From: Sphingosinicella ginsenosidimutans
GTDB taxonomy: Bacteria > Pseudomonadota > Alphaproteobacteria > Sphingomonadales > Sphingomonadaceae
NCBI RefSeq assembly: GCF_007995055.1
Contig: NZ_VOQQ01000001.1
Location: 2,277,001-2,341,000, forward strand
DNA: 64,000 nucleotides
Direction of reading: 5' to 3'
The notes below the pieces were generated by a model. The model ran no database searches, was not told the DNA's origin, and saw only the letters and a list, made by a program, of their open reading frames with translations. Each line of letters starts with the position of its first letter. The first letter of the stretch is position 1. A program made the translations under genes and the position numbers. Shown piece after piece: positions 7,467 through 16,767 of the stretch.

Positions 7467-9824
7467 ATGTCCGTAACCCGTTTTAACAGGGATTTCGAGT
7501 TGCTTCCTCCCACCGACGCCGCCGCGCCGGCCGTGCGCCCGTCCGATGCCCAGCCGGGCCTGATCTGCTTTTCCCACCTTCGCTGGAACTTCGTGTTCCA
7601 AAGGCCGCAGCACCTGATGAGCCGCTTCGCGCGCGAGCGGCGGGTCATCTACTGGGAGGAGCCCGAGCCGGCGCTGCCGGAATGCGACCCGGCGCTGGGC
7701 ATCAGGACCTGCGCGGAAACCGGCGTCGTCGTGGTGACCCCGTCGATTCCCGAGGGGCTGACGGGAGAAAAGCGGACCGCGGTGCTCAAGGAGCTGCTCG
7801 ACGGGTTCCTGGCCGGTGAGGCCGGGCCGCTCATCCATTGGTATTATACGCCGATGATGCTGCCCTTCGCGCAGCATGTGCCCGCGTCGTGCACCGTCTA
7901 TGATTGCATGGACGAGCTTGCAAATTTCCGCTTTGCGCCGGCGGAGCTCCTCCAGCTCGAGCAGCAGCTTCTCCAGCGCGCCGACGTTGTGTTCACCGGC
8001 GGTTACAGCCTCTATGAGGCCAAGCGGAACCGGCATCACAACATCCACCCCTTCCCGTCGAGCGTCGATCGCGCGCATTTCGCGCAGGCGCGCGAGCCGC
8101 AGCGCGAGCCGGCCGACCAGGCGGACCTTCCCGGGCCGCGCCTCGGCTTTTACGGCGTCGTCGACGAGCGGATGGACCTCGATCTGCTCGCCACGCTGTC
8201 CGATGCCCACCCCGAATGGTCGATCGTCATCGTCGGCCCGGTGGTGAAGGTGGACCCGGCCGATCTGCCGCGCCGGCCGAACCTGCATTATCTCGGTGGC
8301 CGAAGCTATGAGGAGCTCCCCGCCTATCTTGGCGGCTGGGACGTGGCGTTGATGCCCTTTGCGATCAACGAATCGACGCGGTTCATCTCGCCCACCAAGA
8401 CCCCGGAATATCTCGCCGGAGGTCGCCCGGTGGTCTCGACGCCGATCACCGACGTGATCCGCCATTATGGCGATGTCGAGGGCGTGCTGATCGCTGAACG
8501 CGGTGAGGCGTTTGTCCGGGCATGCGAACGGGCGATCGAACTCGGGGCCGACGGCGACTGGCTCGCCGAGGTCGACACCAAGCTTGCCAATCTGAGCTGG
8601 GACACGACCTTCGCGCGCATGGCGGGGTTGATCCGCGAGGCGATGGAGGGACCTTCACAGGCGCCCGCGATCCTCGCGCGCAGGAAGCGGCGCTGCGACT
8701 ATCTCGTCGTTGGCGCCGGCTTCGCCGGCTCCGTGCTCGCCGAGAGGCTGGCCAGCCAGCAAGGCGCGAGCGTCACCGTGGTCGACAAGCGGCCCCACGT
8801 CGGCGGCAACGCCTATGATCGCGCGGACGCGGCCGGGATCCTGATCCACCAATATGGACCGCACATCTTCCACACCAATTCCGACGAGATTTTCGGATAT
8901 CTTTCCAGGTTCACTGCCTGGCGCCCCTACGAGCATCGCGTGCTCGCGCAGGTTCGCGGCCAGCTCGTGCCGATCCCGATCAACCGAGACACGCTGAACC
9001 GTCTGTTCGGATTGAACCTGGCCAGCGAGGCGGACGCGGCCGCCTATCTGGCCGGCCGGGCCGAGCCGGTGGCCGACATCCGCACATCGGAGGACGTCGT
9101 CGTCTCCGCCGTGGGGCGCGAGCTCTACGAGCTGTTCTTCCGAGGCTATACGCGCAAGCAGTGGGGTATCGACCCGAGCGGCCTCGACAAATCGGTCACC
9201 GCCCGGATTCCGACGCGGACCAACACCGACGATCGCTATTTCGGCGACAAATACCAGGCGATGCCGCGCGACGGCTACACCGCCATGTTCGAAAAGATGC
9301 TCGACCAGCCGGGCATCGAATTGCTGCTCGGCACCAGCCATAGCGAGGTGGCGGACGAGATCGAGGCGGGGCACATCATCTATACCGGCCCGATCGACGA
9401 ATATTTCGGCTTCCGCTTCGGCCAGCTCCCCTATCGGAGCCTGCGCTTCGAGCACCGCACCCTGGAGGTGCCGACGTTCCAGCCGACCGCGGTGGTGAAT
9501 TATCCGGACCCCTCGGTGCCGTACACCCGGATCACCGAATACAAGCACCTGACCGGCCAGGCGCATCCCCACACCAGCATCACCTACGAATATCCGCAGG
9601 ACGAGGGGGATCCCTATTACCCGATCCCTCGGGCGGAAAATCAGGCGCTGTTCAAGCGTTACGAAGCGCTTGCCGATGCAACGCCGGGGGTGACCTTCGT
9701 CGGGCGGCTCGCGACCTATCGCTACTACAATATGGACCAGGTGGTGGGGCAGGCGCTTGCCGCGCATCGTCGCCTGGCCGCGCGCACGCCCGCATCGGAG
9801 ATGTGGACCGAAGCGGCGGAATGA
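7467..9824 (+). CDS. Fusion of a glycosyltransferase and UDP-galactopyranose mutase
   Basis: Two enzymes in one chain of 785 residues. Residues about 30-400 resemble a GT-B glycosyltransferase of the GT1/GT4 (TuaH-like) type: CFSHLRWNFVFQRPQHLMSRF, a Rossmann-like second half (GFYGVVDERMDLDLL, IVIVGPVVKV) and a donor-site stretch SPTKTPEYLAGGRPVVSTP. Residues about 410-775 are UDP-galactopyranose mutase: FAD-binding YLVVGAGFAGSVLAERL, VDKRPHVGGNAYD, YGPHIFHTNS, FFRGYTRKQWG, and the C-terminal GRLATYRYYNMDQVVGQAL. The mutase would make UDP-galactofuranose, which the transferase half might use for a surface glycan (inference). I chose the ATG at 7467 over a TTG six codons earlier. It ends directly against the convergent GH1-RmlD gene. 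Confidence 0.87.
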   Translation: MSVTRFNRDFELLPPTDAAAPAVRPSDAQPGLICFSHLRWNFVFQRPQHLMSRFARERRVIYWEEPEPALPECDPALGIRTCAETGVVVVTPSIPEGLTGEKRTAVLKELLDGFLAGEAGPLIHWYYTPMMLPFAQHVPASCTVYDCMDELANFRFAPAELLQLEQQLLQRADVVFTGGYSLYEAKRNRHHNIHPFPSSVDRAHFAQAREPQREPADQADLPGPRLGFYGVVDERMDLDLLATLSDAHPEWSIVIVGPVVKVDPADLPRRPNLHYLGGRSYEELPAYLGGWDVALMPFAINESTRFISPTKTPEYLAGGRPVVSTPITDVIRHYGDVEGVLIAERGEAFVRACERAIELGADGDWLAEVDTKLANLSWDTTFARMAGLIREAMEGPSQAPAILARRKRRCDYLVVGAGFAGSVLAERLASQQGASVTVVDKRPHVGGNAYDRADAAGILIHQYGPHIFHTNSDEIFGYLSRFTAWRPYEHRVLAQVRGQLVPIPINRDTLNRLFGLNLASEADAAAYLAGRAEPVADIRTSEDVVVSAVGRELYELFFRGYTRKQWGIDPSGLDKSVTARIPTRTNTDDRYFGDKYQAMPRDGYTAMFEKMLDQPGIELLLGTSHSEVADEIEAGHIIYTGPIDEYFGFRFGQLPYRSLRFEHRTLEVPTFQPTAVVNYPDPSVPYTRITEYKHLTGQAHPHTSITYEYPQDEGDPYYPIPRAENQALFKRYEALADATPGVTFVGRLATYRYYNMDQVVGQALAAHRRLAARTPASEMWTEAAE

Positions 9825-11981
9825 TCAGGCGGCGCGCACGGCCGGCGCGCGCGCGATGTCCTGAAGGTAGGATTCAAGGGCCTTGTCGAGCGGCCGCATG
9901 ATCCATCCGCGCTCGCTCGACAGCGCGGTCGAGCGGACCGGGCCGTCTTCATCCGCCAGGATCAGCTTGGGGTCCAGCCCGGCGCCCTCGGCGATCCGGA
10001 GTGCGAAATCATGCCAGCTGAGGCTGCCCTGACTGGCGAGGTGCCAGATGCCGGTCTCGCCGTCGATCAGCAGATCGAGTGCCGCATGGCACAGGTCGGG
10101 GACGAAGGTCGGCGACACGACGTGGCGCGAGGCCGCGAAGGGTCGGCCCTGGCTCAGCGCGGACAGCACGTCCCAGGCGAAATTGAAGCGGTCCCAGGGA
10201 CCGAAGAAGGCGCTGGTCCGGATGACGAGGGTTTGGGCGTCGATCGTGGCGAGCCGGCGCTCCGCTTCGGCCTTGCTTCGCCCGTACGTTGAGGTCGGGT
10301 TCGGCGTGTCGCTTTCCACATAGGCGCCACGCGCGCCGGTTCCGTCGAAGACCAGATCCGAGGAGAAGGTGACGAGGGGTATGCCGCGCTCCGCACAGGC
10401 GCGGGCAAGCAGCTCGGGGCCGAGCGCGTTGGCGGCCATGCAGGCCTCGGGCTCCCGCTCGGCGTCGTCGACGCGCACATAGCCGGCGGCGTTGATGACC
10501 GCCCAGGGCCGTGTCCGATCCAGCGCCGCGCCGATGCTCCCCGCATCGCATATCTCCAGCGCCCGCCGGTCGGACAGGCGATGGGCGAGCCCGCGGTGCG
10601 CGCAGATGCGCGCCATGGCCTGGCCCAGCGTGCCCGTCGCGCCGGTGATCAGCAACGGCGTTCCGGCCGGCTGCCGCGCATGAGTTTCGCCGGCGCACCA
10701 GGCGTAGAAATGCGCGTCCCGCCGCCACCAGCCGGGCGTCTCCAGCACCGGGTGACGGAATCGCTCGCCGCGCGCATAGGCGCTTGCCGCCCTGGCGATC
10801 ACTGTCGGACGCGGCGCCGGCGCCCGCGCGTCGAACGCGCCCGGATCGTAATGCCCATCCTCGCGGGTGACCAGCGAGCGCCAGTCGACATTGCCGAACA
10901 GGGACCAGAGCGTGACCGCGCGAAGATCGATTCCTTCGGCCCGCGCCGAAGCGGCGGCGTCCATCACCTCCGCGAGCCAGCGCAGCCCCTCCTCGCGCGT
11001 GCAGCCATGATGCACCTCGGTGATGGCGATCGGCAGGCGGTAGCGATCCCAGGCCTCGCGCGCCCGGTGGCGAAGCCCGGTTTCGAGGCCGGGCACCCGG
11101 ACGGCCTCCGCGTCGACATAGGCGATCCGCCCGTTTCCGCCGGCCGGCAGGTCCGGATAAAGATCGATCCGGTGATCGAGGAAGCGGTCGCTGGTCAGAT
11201 AGTGATTGATCCCGAGCATGGCCGGCGCCGCCGCTCCGCCGTGCAGCCGTTCGAGCTCGCGCGGCGAAATTCCCGCCCGGACCAGATCGTCGAACAATGG
11301 ATGATCCGCATCGACCCGGCCGCACAGGAGATCCCAGGACAGCCAGCGTCGCTCATTTTCGTGCCGGCTCTGCTCCAGCGCCGGCGGCGTCGCGAAGGTC
11401 TTGCCGAGATCCTCGGTCTGGACGAGCTCGGCATCGGGGTTGGTCGCGCGCAAGGCCTGCATCGCCGCTTGCGTGCCGAGACACTGATTGACCAGGGCGC
11501 GCAGGAAGGACGGATAATCGCGAAGATGCGGGTACCAATGGCCGTAGAGCGCTGAAAAGCGCGCGGTGGTGAGCGGCTCGTTGATCGGGGTCCATCGTCT
11601 GATTCCCGGATAATGCGCGCCGACCCGGGCGGCGAAGTCCGCGAATTTCGCCGGGAAATCCGGATCGAGCAGATTGGTGTAGCAGGGGCCCGAACCGTGA
11701 TGGAGCAGGCCGCCGATCACCTCGATCCCGTGCGCGTCCAGCAGCGCGATCCGCTTGTCGTTCCAGCCGAAGTCGCAGCAATCCGATCGTTCCGGCGCGA
11801 TGCTTTCCCAGAGCAGCGGATAGCGCACCGTCCGCACGCCCAGGCTCGCGATCCGCGCGATATCGTCGTCGCGGTCCCGGTGTCCGGTTTCGAGGAACTG
11901 GTCCCGCCAGCGATCGCCGACCCGGACGATCGTGCATTCGGGTCCGGCCCATAGTTCGAGCGGAGGGCGGGCTGCGATCAT
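9825..11981 (-). CDS. Fusion of a GH1-like glycosidase domain and an RmlD-like sugar-nucleotide reductase
   Basis: One 718-residue chain with two domains. Residues 1 to about 425 are a clan-A TIM barrel resembling family 1 beta-glucosidases: acid/base in RRWTPINEPLTTARF (Glu near 133), nucleophile in LPIAITEVHHGC (near 320), and VTLWSLFGNVDW at the end of the barrel. Residues about 437-715 are an extended SDR of the RmlD type: LLITGATGTLGQAMARI, VINAAGYVRVDDAERE, TFSSDLVFDG and the catalytic YGRSKAEAE (YxxxK). RmlD makes dTDP-L-rhamnose; the fused copy may reduce another nucleotide sugar. No signal peptide is seen, so the glycosidase half is intracellular. Its stop touches the stop of the convergent fusion gene with no base between. 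Confidence 0.85.
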   Translation of the reverse strand: MIAARPPLELWAGPECTIVRVGDRWRDQFLETGHRDRDDDIARIASLGVRTVRYPLLWESIAPERSDCCDFGWNDKRIALLDAHGIEVIGGLLHHGSGPCYTNLLDPDFPAKFADFAARVGAHYPGIRRWTPINEPLTTARFSALYGHWYPHLRDYPSFLRALVNQCLGTQAAMQALRATNPDAELVQTEDLGKTFATPPALEQSRHENERRWLSWDLLCGRVDADHPLFDDLVRAGISPRELERLHGGAAAPAMLGINHYLTSDRFLDHRIDLYPDLPAGGNGRIAYVDAEAVRVPGLETGLRHRAREAWDRYRLPIAITEVHHGCTREEGLRWLAEVMDAAASARAEGIDLRAVTLWSLFGNVDWRSLVTREDGHYDPGAFDARAPAPRPTVIARAASAYARGERFRHPVLETPGWWRRDAHFYAWCAGETHARQPAGTPLLITGATGTLGQAMARICAHRGLAHRLSDRRALEICDAGSIGAALDRTRPWAVINAAGYVRVDDAEREPEACMAANALGPELLARACAERGIPLVTFSSDLVFDGTGARGAYVESDTPNPTSTYGRSKAEAERRLATIDAQTLVIRTSAFFGPWDRFNFAWDVLSALSQGRPFAASRHVVSPTFVPDLCHAALDLLIDGETGIWHLASQGSLSWHDFALRIAEGAGLDPKLILADEDGPVRSTALSSERGWIMRPLDKALESYLQDIARAPAVRAA

Positions 11982-12082
11982 CCTGCGGCCGGCGTGCCCG
12001 GCCGTGGGTATCGTGGGACGTTGCGCGCATTGGTCATGCGCCTCAAAGCCGCGCGCGACGCGATCGGTTGCACGAAATCGTG

Positions 12083-12095
12083 CTAACCTGGATCA
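12083..12095 (+). repeat. 13-bp direct repeat, right copy (CTAACCTGGATCA)
   Basis: Partner of the copy at 7400-7412, same orientation. It lies about 100 bases upstream of the GH1-RmlD start and about 160 bases upstream of the orphan gene start. Confidence 0.35.
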
Positions 12096-12256
12096 ACCTG
12101 GGGCCGCGGCGGGCTGAGGAACTGGTCCAATTCGCGCAGGGCATTGCCGATGACCCAAGTGCGCCAGTTCTCCCGCAACTCCGGCACGAGTTCGTCGGGT
12201 ATGGCACAAACGTCACCACGATTGAGGCTCAGCAAGGCATCGTTTACCATGGACGG

Positions 12257-12880
12257 ATGACGGAAGCCGCTGTCGCCTACTGCAACTGCATGGAAGACGT
12301 GAAGGCTCGGCTGAGGCTCATCAAGGAGATCACCGAGGGGCGCTCTCCTCTTGGCTCGGAAGGGCTAGACGGTGAGGTCGTCTGTTTGCTCCTACGGAAG
12401 GTGCTTGAGCAGATTGCGTTCAGTTCGCTGATCGCTCACCGCGAGACCTACGAGGCCGTGCATAACGACCTCGGCAGCATCTGGCGAGCGAAGCGCCTCC
12501 TTGAGCGCATGGACAAGCTGCACCCCGAGTTCTACCCGTCTCCTATTAAGCGCGGGGTCAGCAGGCACTTGGGTGTTCACCACCACTTTGATCCGGTGGA
12601 GGACGGCTTCCTGACGAAGGACGAATTCGTCTTCCTCTACGACACGGCGAGCAGTGGCATCCACACTTGGAACCCGTTCAAGGACGCAGAGCGCGTGCTC
12701 GACTTCCAGCGCCCGATCGCGGAGTGGATTGTGCGCATCGCTGCGCTGCTGGATCACCATTTGGTTCACTTCGCTGGCACGAAGGACCTGTGGCTGATCC
12801 AGATGGACAGCCCGGAGGACCACAGGGTCCACGCATTTGTTGCTCCAATGGTGACGGAATTCCCGCCAGTCCCAGCGTGA
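12257..12880 (+). CDS. Hypothetical protein beside tRNA-Lys
   Basis: Unrecognised soluble protein of about 207 residues with no signal peptide or membrane segment. It looks mostly helical, with a dense central part (EVVCLLLRKVLEQIAFSSL, LGSIWRAKRLLERMDKL) followed by HPEFYPSP. Similar proteins of unknown function occur sporadically in bacteria, as far as I recall. Base composition is visibly less GC-rich and codon use less biased than in neighbouring genes, suggesting acquisition. The frame stays open upstream to a TTG at 12068; the ATG at 12257 is preferred although its ribosome-binding site is poor. It stands alone, close to the 3' end of the tRNA gene, a common place for accessory genes. 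Confidence 0.6.
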   Translation: MTEAAVAYCNCMEDVKARLRLIKEITEGRSPLGSEGLDGEVVCLLLRKVLEQIAFSSLIAHRETYEAVHNDLGSIWRAKRLLERMDKLHPEFYPSPIKRGVSRHLGVHHHFDPVEDGFLTKDEFVFLYDTASSGIHTWNPFKDAERVLDFQRPIAEWIVRIAALLDHHLVHFAGTKDLWLIQMDSPEDHRVHAFVAPMVTEFPPVPA

Positions 12881-13000
12881 CGGCGAAGTTCCAGTTCTGA
12901 GCCGAAACTCCGCACCGGCTAATATAGCGCTAGCATGCCAGAAGCAGCGAGCCGCAATTGGGGATCGGCGACATAAGTCGCTGATTTTTATAAAGAAAAA

Positions 13001-13076
<76 letters not shown>

Positions 13077-13164
13077 GTCGCCGGTGGGCGGTGCGCGTCG
13101 GTGTTCCGGCGCGAGGGGGGCATTTAGGGGCCGGGCGCGACGATTGCAACCGCTGTTTGCACGC

Positions 13165-14274
13165 TCATCTGCGTCGCGGATCGAGGCGGTTGCGGCGATC
13201 GATCGACATCATCACGCCAAGGCAGATCATCACCGTCATGATCGCCGATCCGCCATAGGAGATGAGCGGCAAGGGGATGCCGACGACAGGCGCGAGGCCC
13301 ATCACCATGGCGAGGTTGATCGCCATGTAGAAGAAGATGGTGGTGATGAGCCCGGCCGCGGTCAGCCGCTCGAACCGCCCCTTGGTGTCGAGCGCAACGA
13401 TGATCCCCCAGCGGATCAGAAGCGCGAAGCCGATGATGATGAACAGGCCCCCGGCAAGCCCCCATTCCTCCGCCATGGTGGCGAAGACGAAATCGGTCTG
13501 CGGCTCGGGAAGGAAGGCGAAATGGCTCTGCGTGCCCTGCAGATAGCCGGTGCCGGTCAGCCCGCCGGCGCCGATCGCGATCTTCGACTGGGTGATGTGA
13601 TAGCCGGCGCCGAGCGGATCGGTTTCGGGATCGAGGAAGATGGCGATCCGCTGCCGCTGATAATCGTGGAGCCCGAAGAAATAGGCGAGCGGGACGATGA
13701 TCGCCGCCGCCACCCCCGCGCCCACGAAAAGGCGCAGCGGGATGCCGGCGAGGAACATCACCGTGATCCCGCCAAGCGCCACCATCGTCGCGGTGCCGAG
13801 ATCGGGCTGAATCAGGATGAGCCCGGCGGGCAGGCCGATCAGGACGAGCGCCGGCCAGATCGCGGTCCAGCTCCTGATCTCGCGCGCCGGCAGCATGTCG
13901 TAGAAGCGCGCGACCACCAGGACGATGGCCGGCTTCATCAGCTCCGATGGCTGGAGCCGCACGAGCCCCAGATCGAGCCAGCGCTGCGCGCCGCCACTGA
14001 TCGCGCCAAGCGCTTCCACCAGCACCAGCATGATCATGAGCCCGCCATAAGCAAGGAAGGCCCATTCCTTGTAGAAGCTCGGCGGCAGATAACCCATCGC
14101 GATCGCCATGCCGAGGAAGACGGCGAAGCGGATGCCCTGGGGCAGCGCCCAGGTCATGTGCCCGCCGGCGGCCGAGTAGAGGATGACGAGGCCGAAACCG
14201 CAAAGCGCGATCACGATCCACAACATGCGCCACGGGAGGCTGGCGATCGGCGCCGGAAATCTTGGAAGGGCCAT
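13165..14274 (-). CDS. rodA: Rod shape-determining protein RodA (SEDS peptidoglycan glycosyltransferase)
   Basis: Polytopic inner-membrane SEDS protein of 369 residues that polymerises lipid II for side-wall synthesis with PBP2. Family marks are visible: SGGAQRWLDLGLVRLQPSELMKPA, LILIQPDLGTATM, the extracellular loop GAGGLTGTGYLQGTQSHFAFLPEPQTDFVFA, and GIPLPLISYGGSAIMTVM near the C-terminus. It is the last gene of the mreBCD-mrdA-rodA operon, 13 bases after the PBP2 stop. Confidence 0.97.
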   Translation of the reverse strand: MALPRFPAPIASLPWRMLWIVIALCGFGLVILYSAAGGHMTWALPQGIRFAVFLGMAIAMGYLPPSFYKEWAFLAYGGLMIMLVLVEALGAISGGAQRWLDLGLVRLQPSELMKPAIVLVVARFYDMLPAREIRSWTAIWPALVLIGLPAGLILIQPDLGTATMVALGGITVMFLAGIPLRLFVGAGVAAAIIVPLAYFFGLHDYQRQRIAIFLDPETDPLGAGYHITQSKIAIGAGGLTGTGYLQGTQSHFAFLPEPQTDFVFATMAEEWGLAGGLFIIIGFALLIRWGIIVALDTKGRFERLTAAGLITTIFFYMAINLAMVMGLAPVVGIPLPLISYGGSAIMTVMICLGVMMSIDRRNRLDPRRR

Positions 14275-14287
14275 CGGCAGCCGCCGC

Positions 14288-16252
14288 CTAGAGGTGGCCG
14301 GTCGGCGCCGGCGGACTTTCGCCGGCGGCCGCCGCTGCGGCCCAGGTCCGGGCGCGGGCCTCCATCCGCTGCTCGATCGTGCCGCCCCATTGCTGCTCCA
14401 TGGCGGCGAGCGTGGCCATCGCCCGGTCCTTGTCGAACAGGTAGGTCATCACGTCCCTCGCCATCGGCGCCGCGGCGCTGGCGCCGAAGCCGCCATGCTC
14501 GACCAGGAAGCAGGCGGCGTAGCGCGGCGCCTGGGCCGGAGCGAAGCAGACGAACCAGCTGTGGTCGCGCATCCGCCACGCAAGGCTCGCGTTGGAGCGA
14601 ACGCCGCTGGCGCGCTCGGCCATCGAGATGCGGCGGACCTGCGCGGTCCCGGTCTTGCCGGCCATCATTTCCGGGACGGGCAGCCGGAAACGGCTGGCGG
14701 TGCCACCGCCATTGACCACGTCGGTCATCGCGGCGCGGACGAAAGCGAGATGCTCCTCGTCGATCCCCTCGAGCGGATCGAACGCGGGCGCCGGCCCCTC
14801 GGCGATGATGCGCGGCATCACCTTGCGGCCGCTCACGATGCGCGAGACCATGACCGCCTGCTGGAGCGGATTGACCAGCACATAGCCCTGGCCGATCGAC
14901 ATGTTCACCGTGTCGTAGCTTTGCCATTCGCGGTGGAAGCGCCGCTGCAACCATTCGGGATCGGGCCAGGTCCCGTAGCGCTGCGAGGGGAAGGGCAGAT
15001 CGAACCGCTCGCCCATGCCGAACTGCCGGGCGACCGGGGAGATGTTCTGGACCCCGGCCTGGAGCGCCATCTGGTAGAAATAGATATCGCAGCTCTTCGC
15101 GATCGCCTGGTGCATCGCGATCGGGCCGTGCGGCCCGCCGGAGCAGTGGAACACGGCGTTGCCGAGGCGCCAGGCGCGTTGGCAGTTGATCCGCTGCTCC
15201 GGGTCGATCCCGGCCTTGAGCAGTGCCACCGCCGTCATCGGCTTTGAGGTGGAGCCCGGCGGATACAGGCCCTGGAGGACCTTGTTGATCATCGGATGGC
15301 GCTCGTCCTGCGCCATCATGTTCCATTCGGCGTGGCTGATCCCGTCGGAAAAGCTGTTGGGATCGTAGCTCGGCATCGACACGAAGCACAGGATGTCGCC
15401 GCTGGGCACGTCGATGACGGCGACGGCGGCCGATTGTTCGCCGCAGCGGCGCGCGACGAAGCTCTGGAGCTCGGCATCGATCGTGGTCCTGAGCGGCGCG
15501 CCGCTGACGTCGGGGCGGGTGGTGAGCTCGCGCACCAGCCGGCCGCGCGCGGTCACCTCGATCCGCGCCGCGCCGGGGCGGCCGCGCAGCCGCTGCTCCT
15601 CGACCTTTTCTATGCCGTTCTTGCCGATCTTGAAGCCCGGCGCGATCAGCAGCGGATTGCGGTTCTCGGCCTCATATTCCTCTCGATTGGGCGTGCCGAC
15701 ATAGCCGACCAGGTGACCGACGGCGGCGCCTTCGGGATAGAAGCGGGCGAAGGCGCGCATCGGCGCGACGCCGGGAAGCTCCGGCTGGCGCAGCGTGATC
15801 GCGGCATATTTCTCGAACGACAGGTTTTCGGCGACCGGCACCGGCTGGAAGCCGGCGGCGTTGGCGAGATCCTCGCGAAGCTGCGCGAGCGCATCGGGGG
15901 TGAGATCGAGAATCCGGGCGAGCTCCGCGATCACGCGCTCCTTGTCCTCGAGCCGATCGGGGATGAGATCGACGCGAAAATCGCTTCGGTTGGCGGCGAG
16001 CGGCCGGCCGTGCCGGTCGACGATCCAGCCGCGCCGCGGGGGGATCAGCCGCTCTTGAACCCGATTGTCCTCTGCCATCTCGCGATAGCGCTGGTTCTGG
16101 GCGATCGCGATATAGCCCATGCGCCCGGCGAGCAGCCCGGCGACCCCGGCCTGGGCGACACCGAGAAAGATGGCGCGCCGCGAAAAGCTGGTCGCCTGCG
16201 CCAGTTCGGTGACCGCCGGCGAGGTCGGGCGGTTGCGGCGGCGGCCGATCAT
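14288..16252 (-). CDS. mrdA: Penicillin-binding protein 2 (elongasome transpeptidase)
   Basis: Class B PBP of 654 residues that crosslinks peptidoglycan in the elongasome as RodA's partner. After a short cytoplasmic tail a single anchor helix (AIFLGVAQAGVAGLLAGRMG) is followed by the pedestal domain (ENRVQERLIPPRRGWIVDR-like region) and the transpeptidase domain. Active-site motifs are GSTSKPMTAVALL (SxxK), AKSCDIYFY (SxD in place of SxN, as is usual for PBP2) and GKTGTAQV (KTG). The ATG at 16252 overlaps the mreD stop (ATGA); longer in-frame starts upstream would overlap mreD and are rejected. Confidence 0.96.
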   Translation of the reverse strand: MIGRRRNRPTSPAVTELAQATSFSRRAIFLGVAQAGVAGLLAGRMGYIAIAQNQRYREMAEDNRVQERLIPPRRGWIVDRHGRPLAANRSDFRVDLIPDRLEDKERVIAELARILDLTPDALAQLREDLANAAGFQPVPVAENLSFEKYAAITLRQPELPGVAPMRAFARFYPEGAAVGHLVGYVGTPNREEYEAENRNPLLIAPGFKIGKNGIEKVEEQRLRGRPGAARIEVTARGRLVRELTTRPDVSGAPLRTTIDAELQSFVARRCGEQSAAVAVIDVPSGDILCFVSMPSYDPNSFSDGISHAEWNMMAQDERHPMINKVLQGLYPPGSTSKPMTAVALLKAGIDPEQRINCQRAWRLGNAVFHCSGGPHGPIAMHQAIAKSCDIYFYQMALQAGVQNISPVARQFGMGERFDLPFPSQRYGTWPDPEWLQRRFHREWQSYDTVNMSIGQGYVLVNPLQQAVMVSRIVSGRKVMPRIIAEGPAPAFDPLEGIDEEHLAFVRAAMTDVVNGGGTASRFRLPVPEMMAGKTGTAQVRRISMAERASGVRSNASLAWRMRDHSWFVCFAPAQAPRYAACFLVEHGGFGASAAAPMARDVMTYLFDKDRAMATLAAMEQQWGGTIEQRMEARARTWAAAAAAGESPPAPTGHL

Positions 16253-16767
16253 CGCGCCAGCCGCCAGCGATCGAGGGCGAGGACGATCCGCGTCGCGAGC
16301 GGATAGGCGAGCGCGGCGAGGACGAGTTGGGGAATGAGGATGGTGAATCGCACGTCGCTGCCCATGAGCAGGCCTATGTACCACGCGCCAAGGCTTTGCA
16401 GCAGGATTGCGCCGGCCGCGATCAGCCAGTCCATCCAGTAATCGCGGAAGCCCAGTCTGGTATCGATGAGCTCGGCCAAAAGGCCGATCATGGTCCACAG
16501 CAGCATCGCCTGGCCGATCGGATGGCCGGCAATCAGATCGCTGGCGAGGCCGAGGCCGAGCGGCATCCATGGCCTCCAGATTTCCGGGCGGAGCAGCCGC
16601 CAGGCAAGGAAGATCAGGAACCCGAAATCGGGGAGGAGCGGAGTCGCGGCAACGACCGGCAGCAGGGCGAGCAGGGTCGCCGCGAGGATCGACGCCAGCG
16701 GCGTGAAGCGGCGGCGAAGGTCGCGGACGGCGACCTCGGCTTCGGACGAGGCGATGCGCGTGCTCAT
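16249..16767 (-). CDS. mreD: Rod shape-determining protein MreD
   Basis: Small hydrophobic inner-membrane protein of 172 residues with about five membrane segments (ILAATLLALLPVVAATPLL, FGFLIFLAWRLL, LLWTMIGLLAELI, LIAAGAILLQSLGAWYIGLLM, LVLAALAYPLATRIVL). It joins MreC and the PBP2/RodA pair in the elongasome. Weak sequence conservation is normal for MreD; the call rests on size, hydrophobic profile and its place between mreC and mrdA. Both ends overlap neighbours by ATGA. Confidence 0.92.
   Translation of the reverse strand: MSTRIASSEAEVAVRDLRRRFTPLASILAATLLALLPVVAATPLLPDFGFLIFLAWRLLRPEIWRPWMPLGLGLASDLIAGHPIGQAMLLWTMIGLLAELIDTRLGFRDYWMDWLIAAGAILLQSLGAWYIGLLMGSDVRFTILIPQLVLAALAYPLATRIVLALDRWRLAR

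Noticed and set aside
12915..12936. TAGCGCTA palindrome after the orphan gene as a second LacI-type operator
   Set aside because: Only the central eight bases match and no start codon lies suitably downstream; probably chance.
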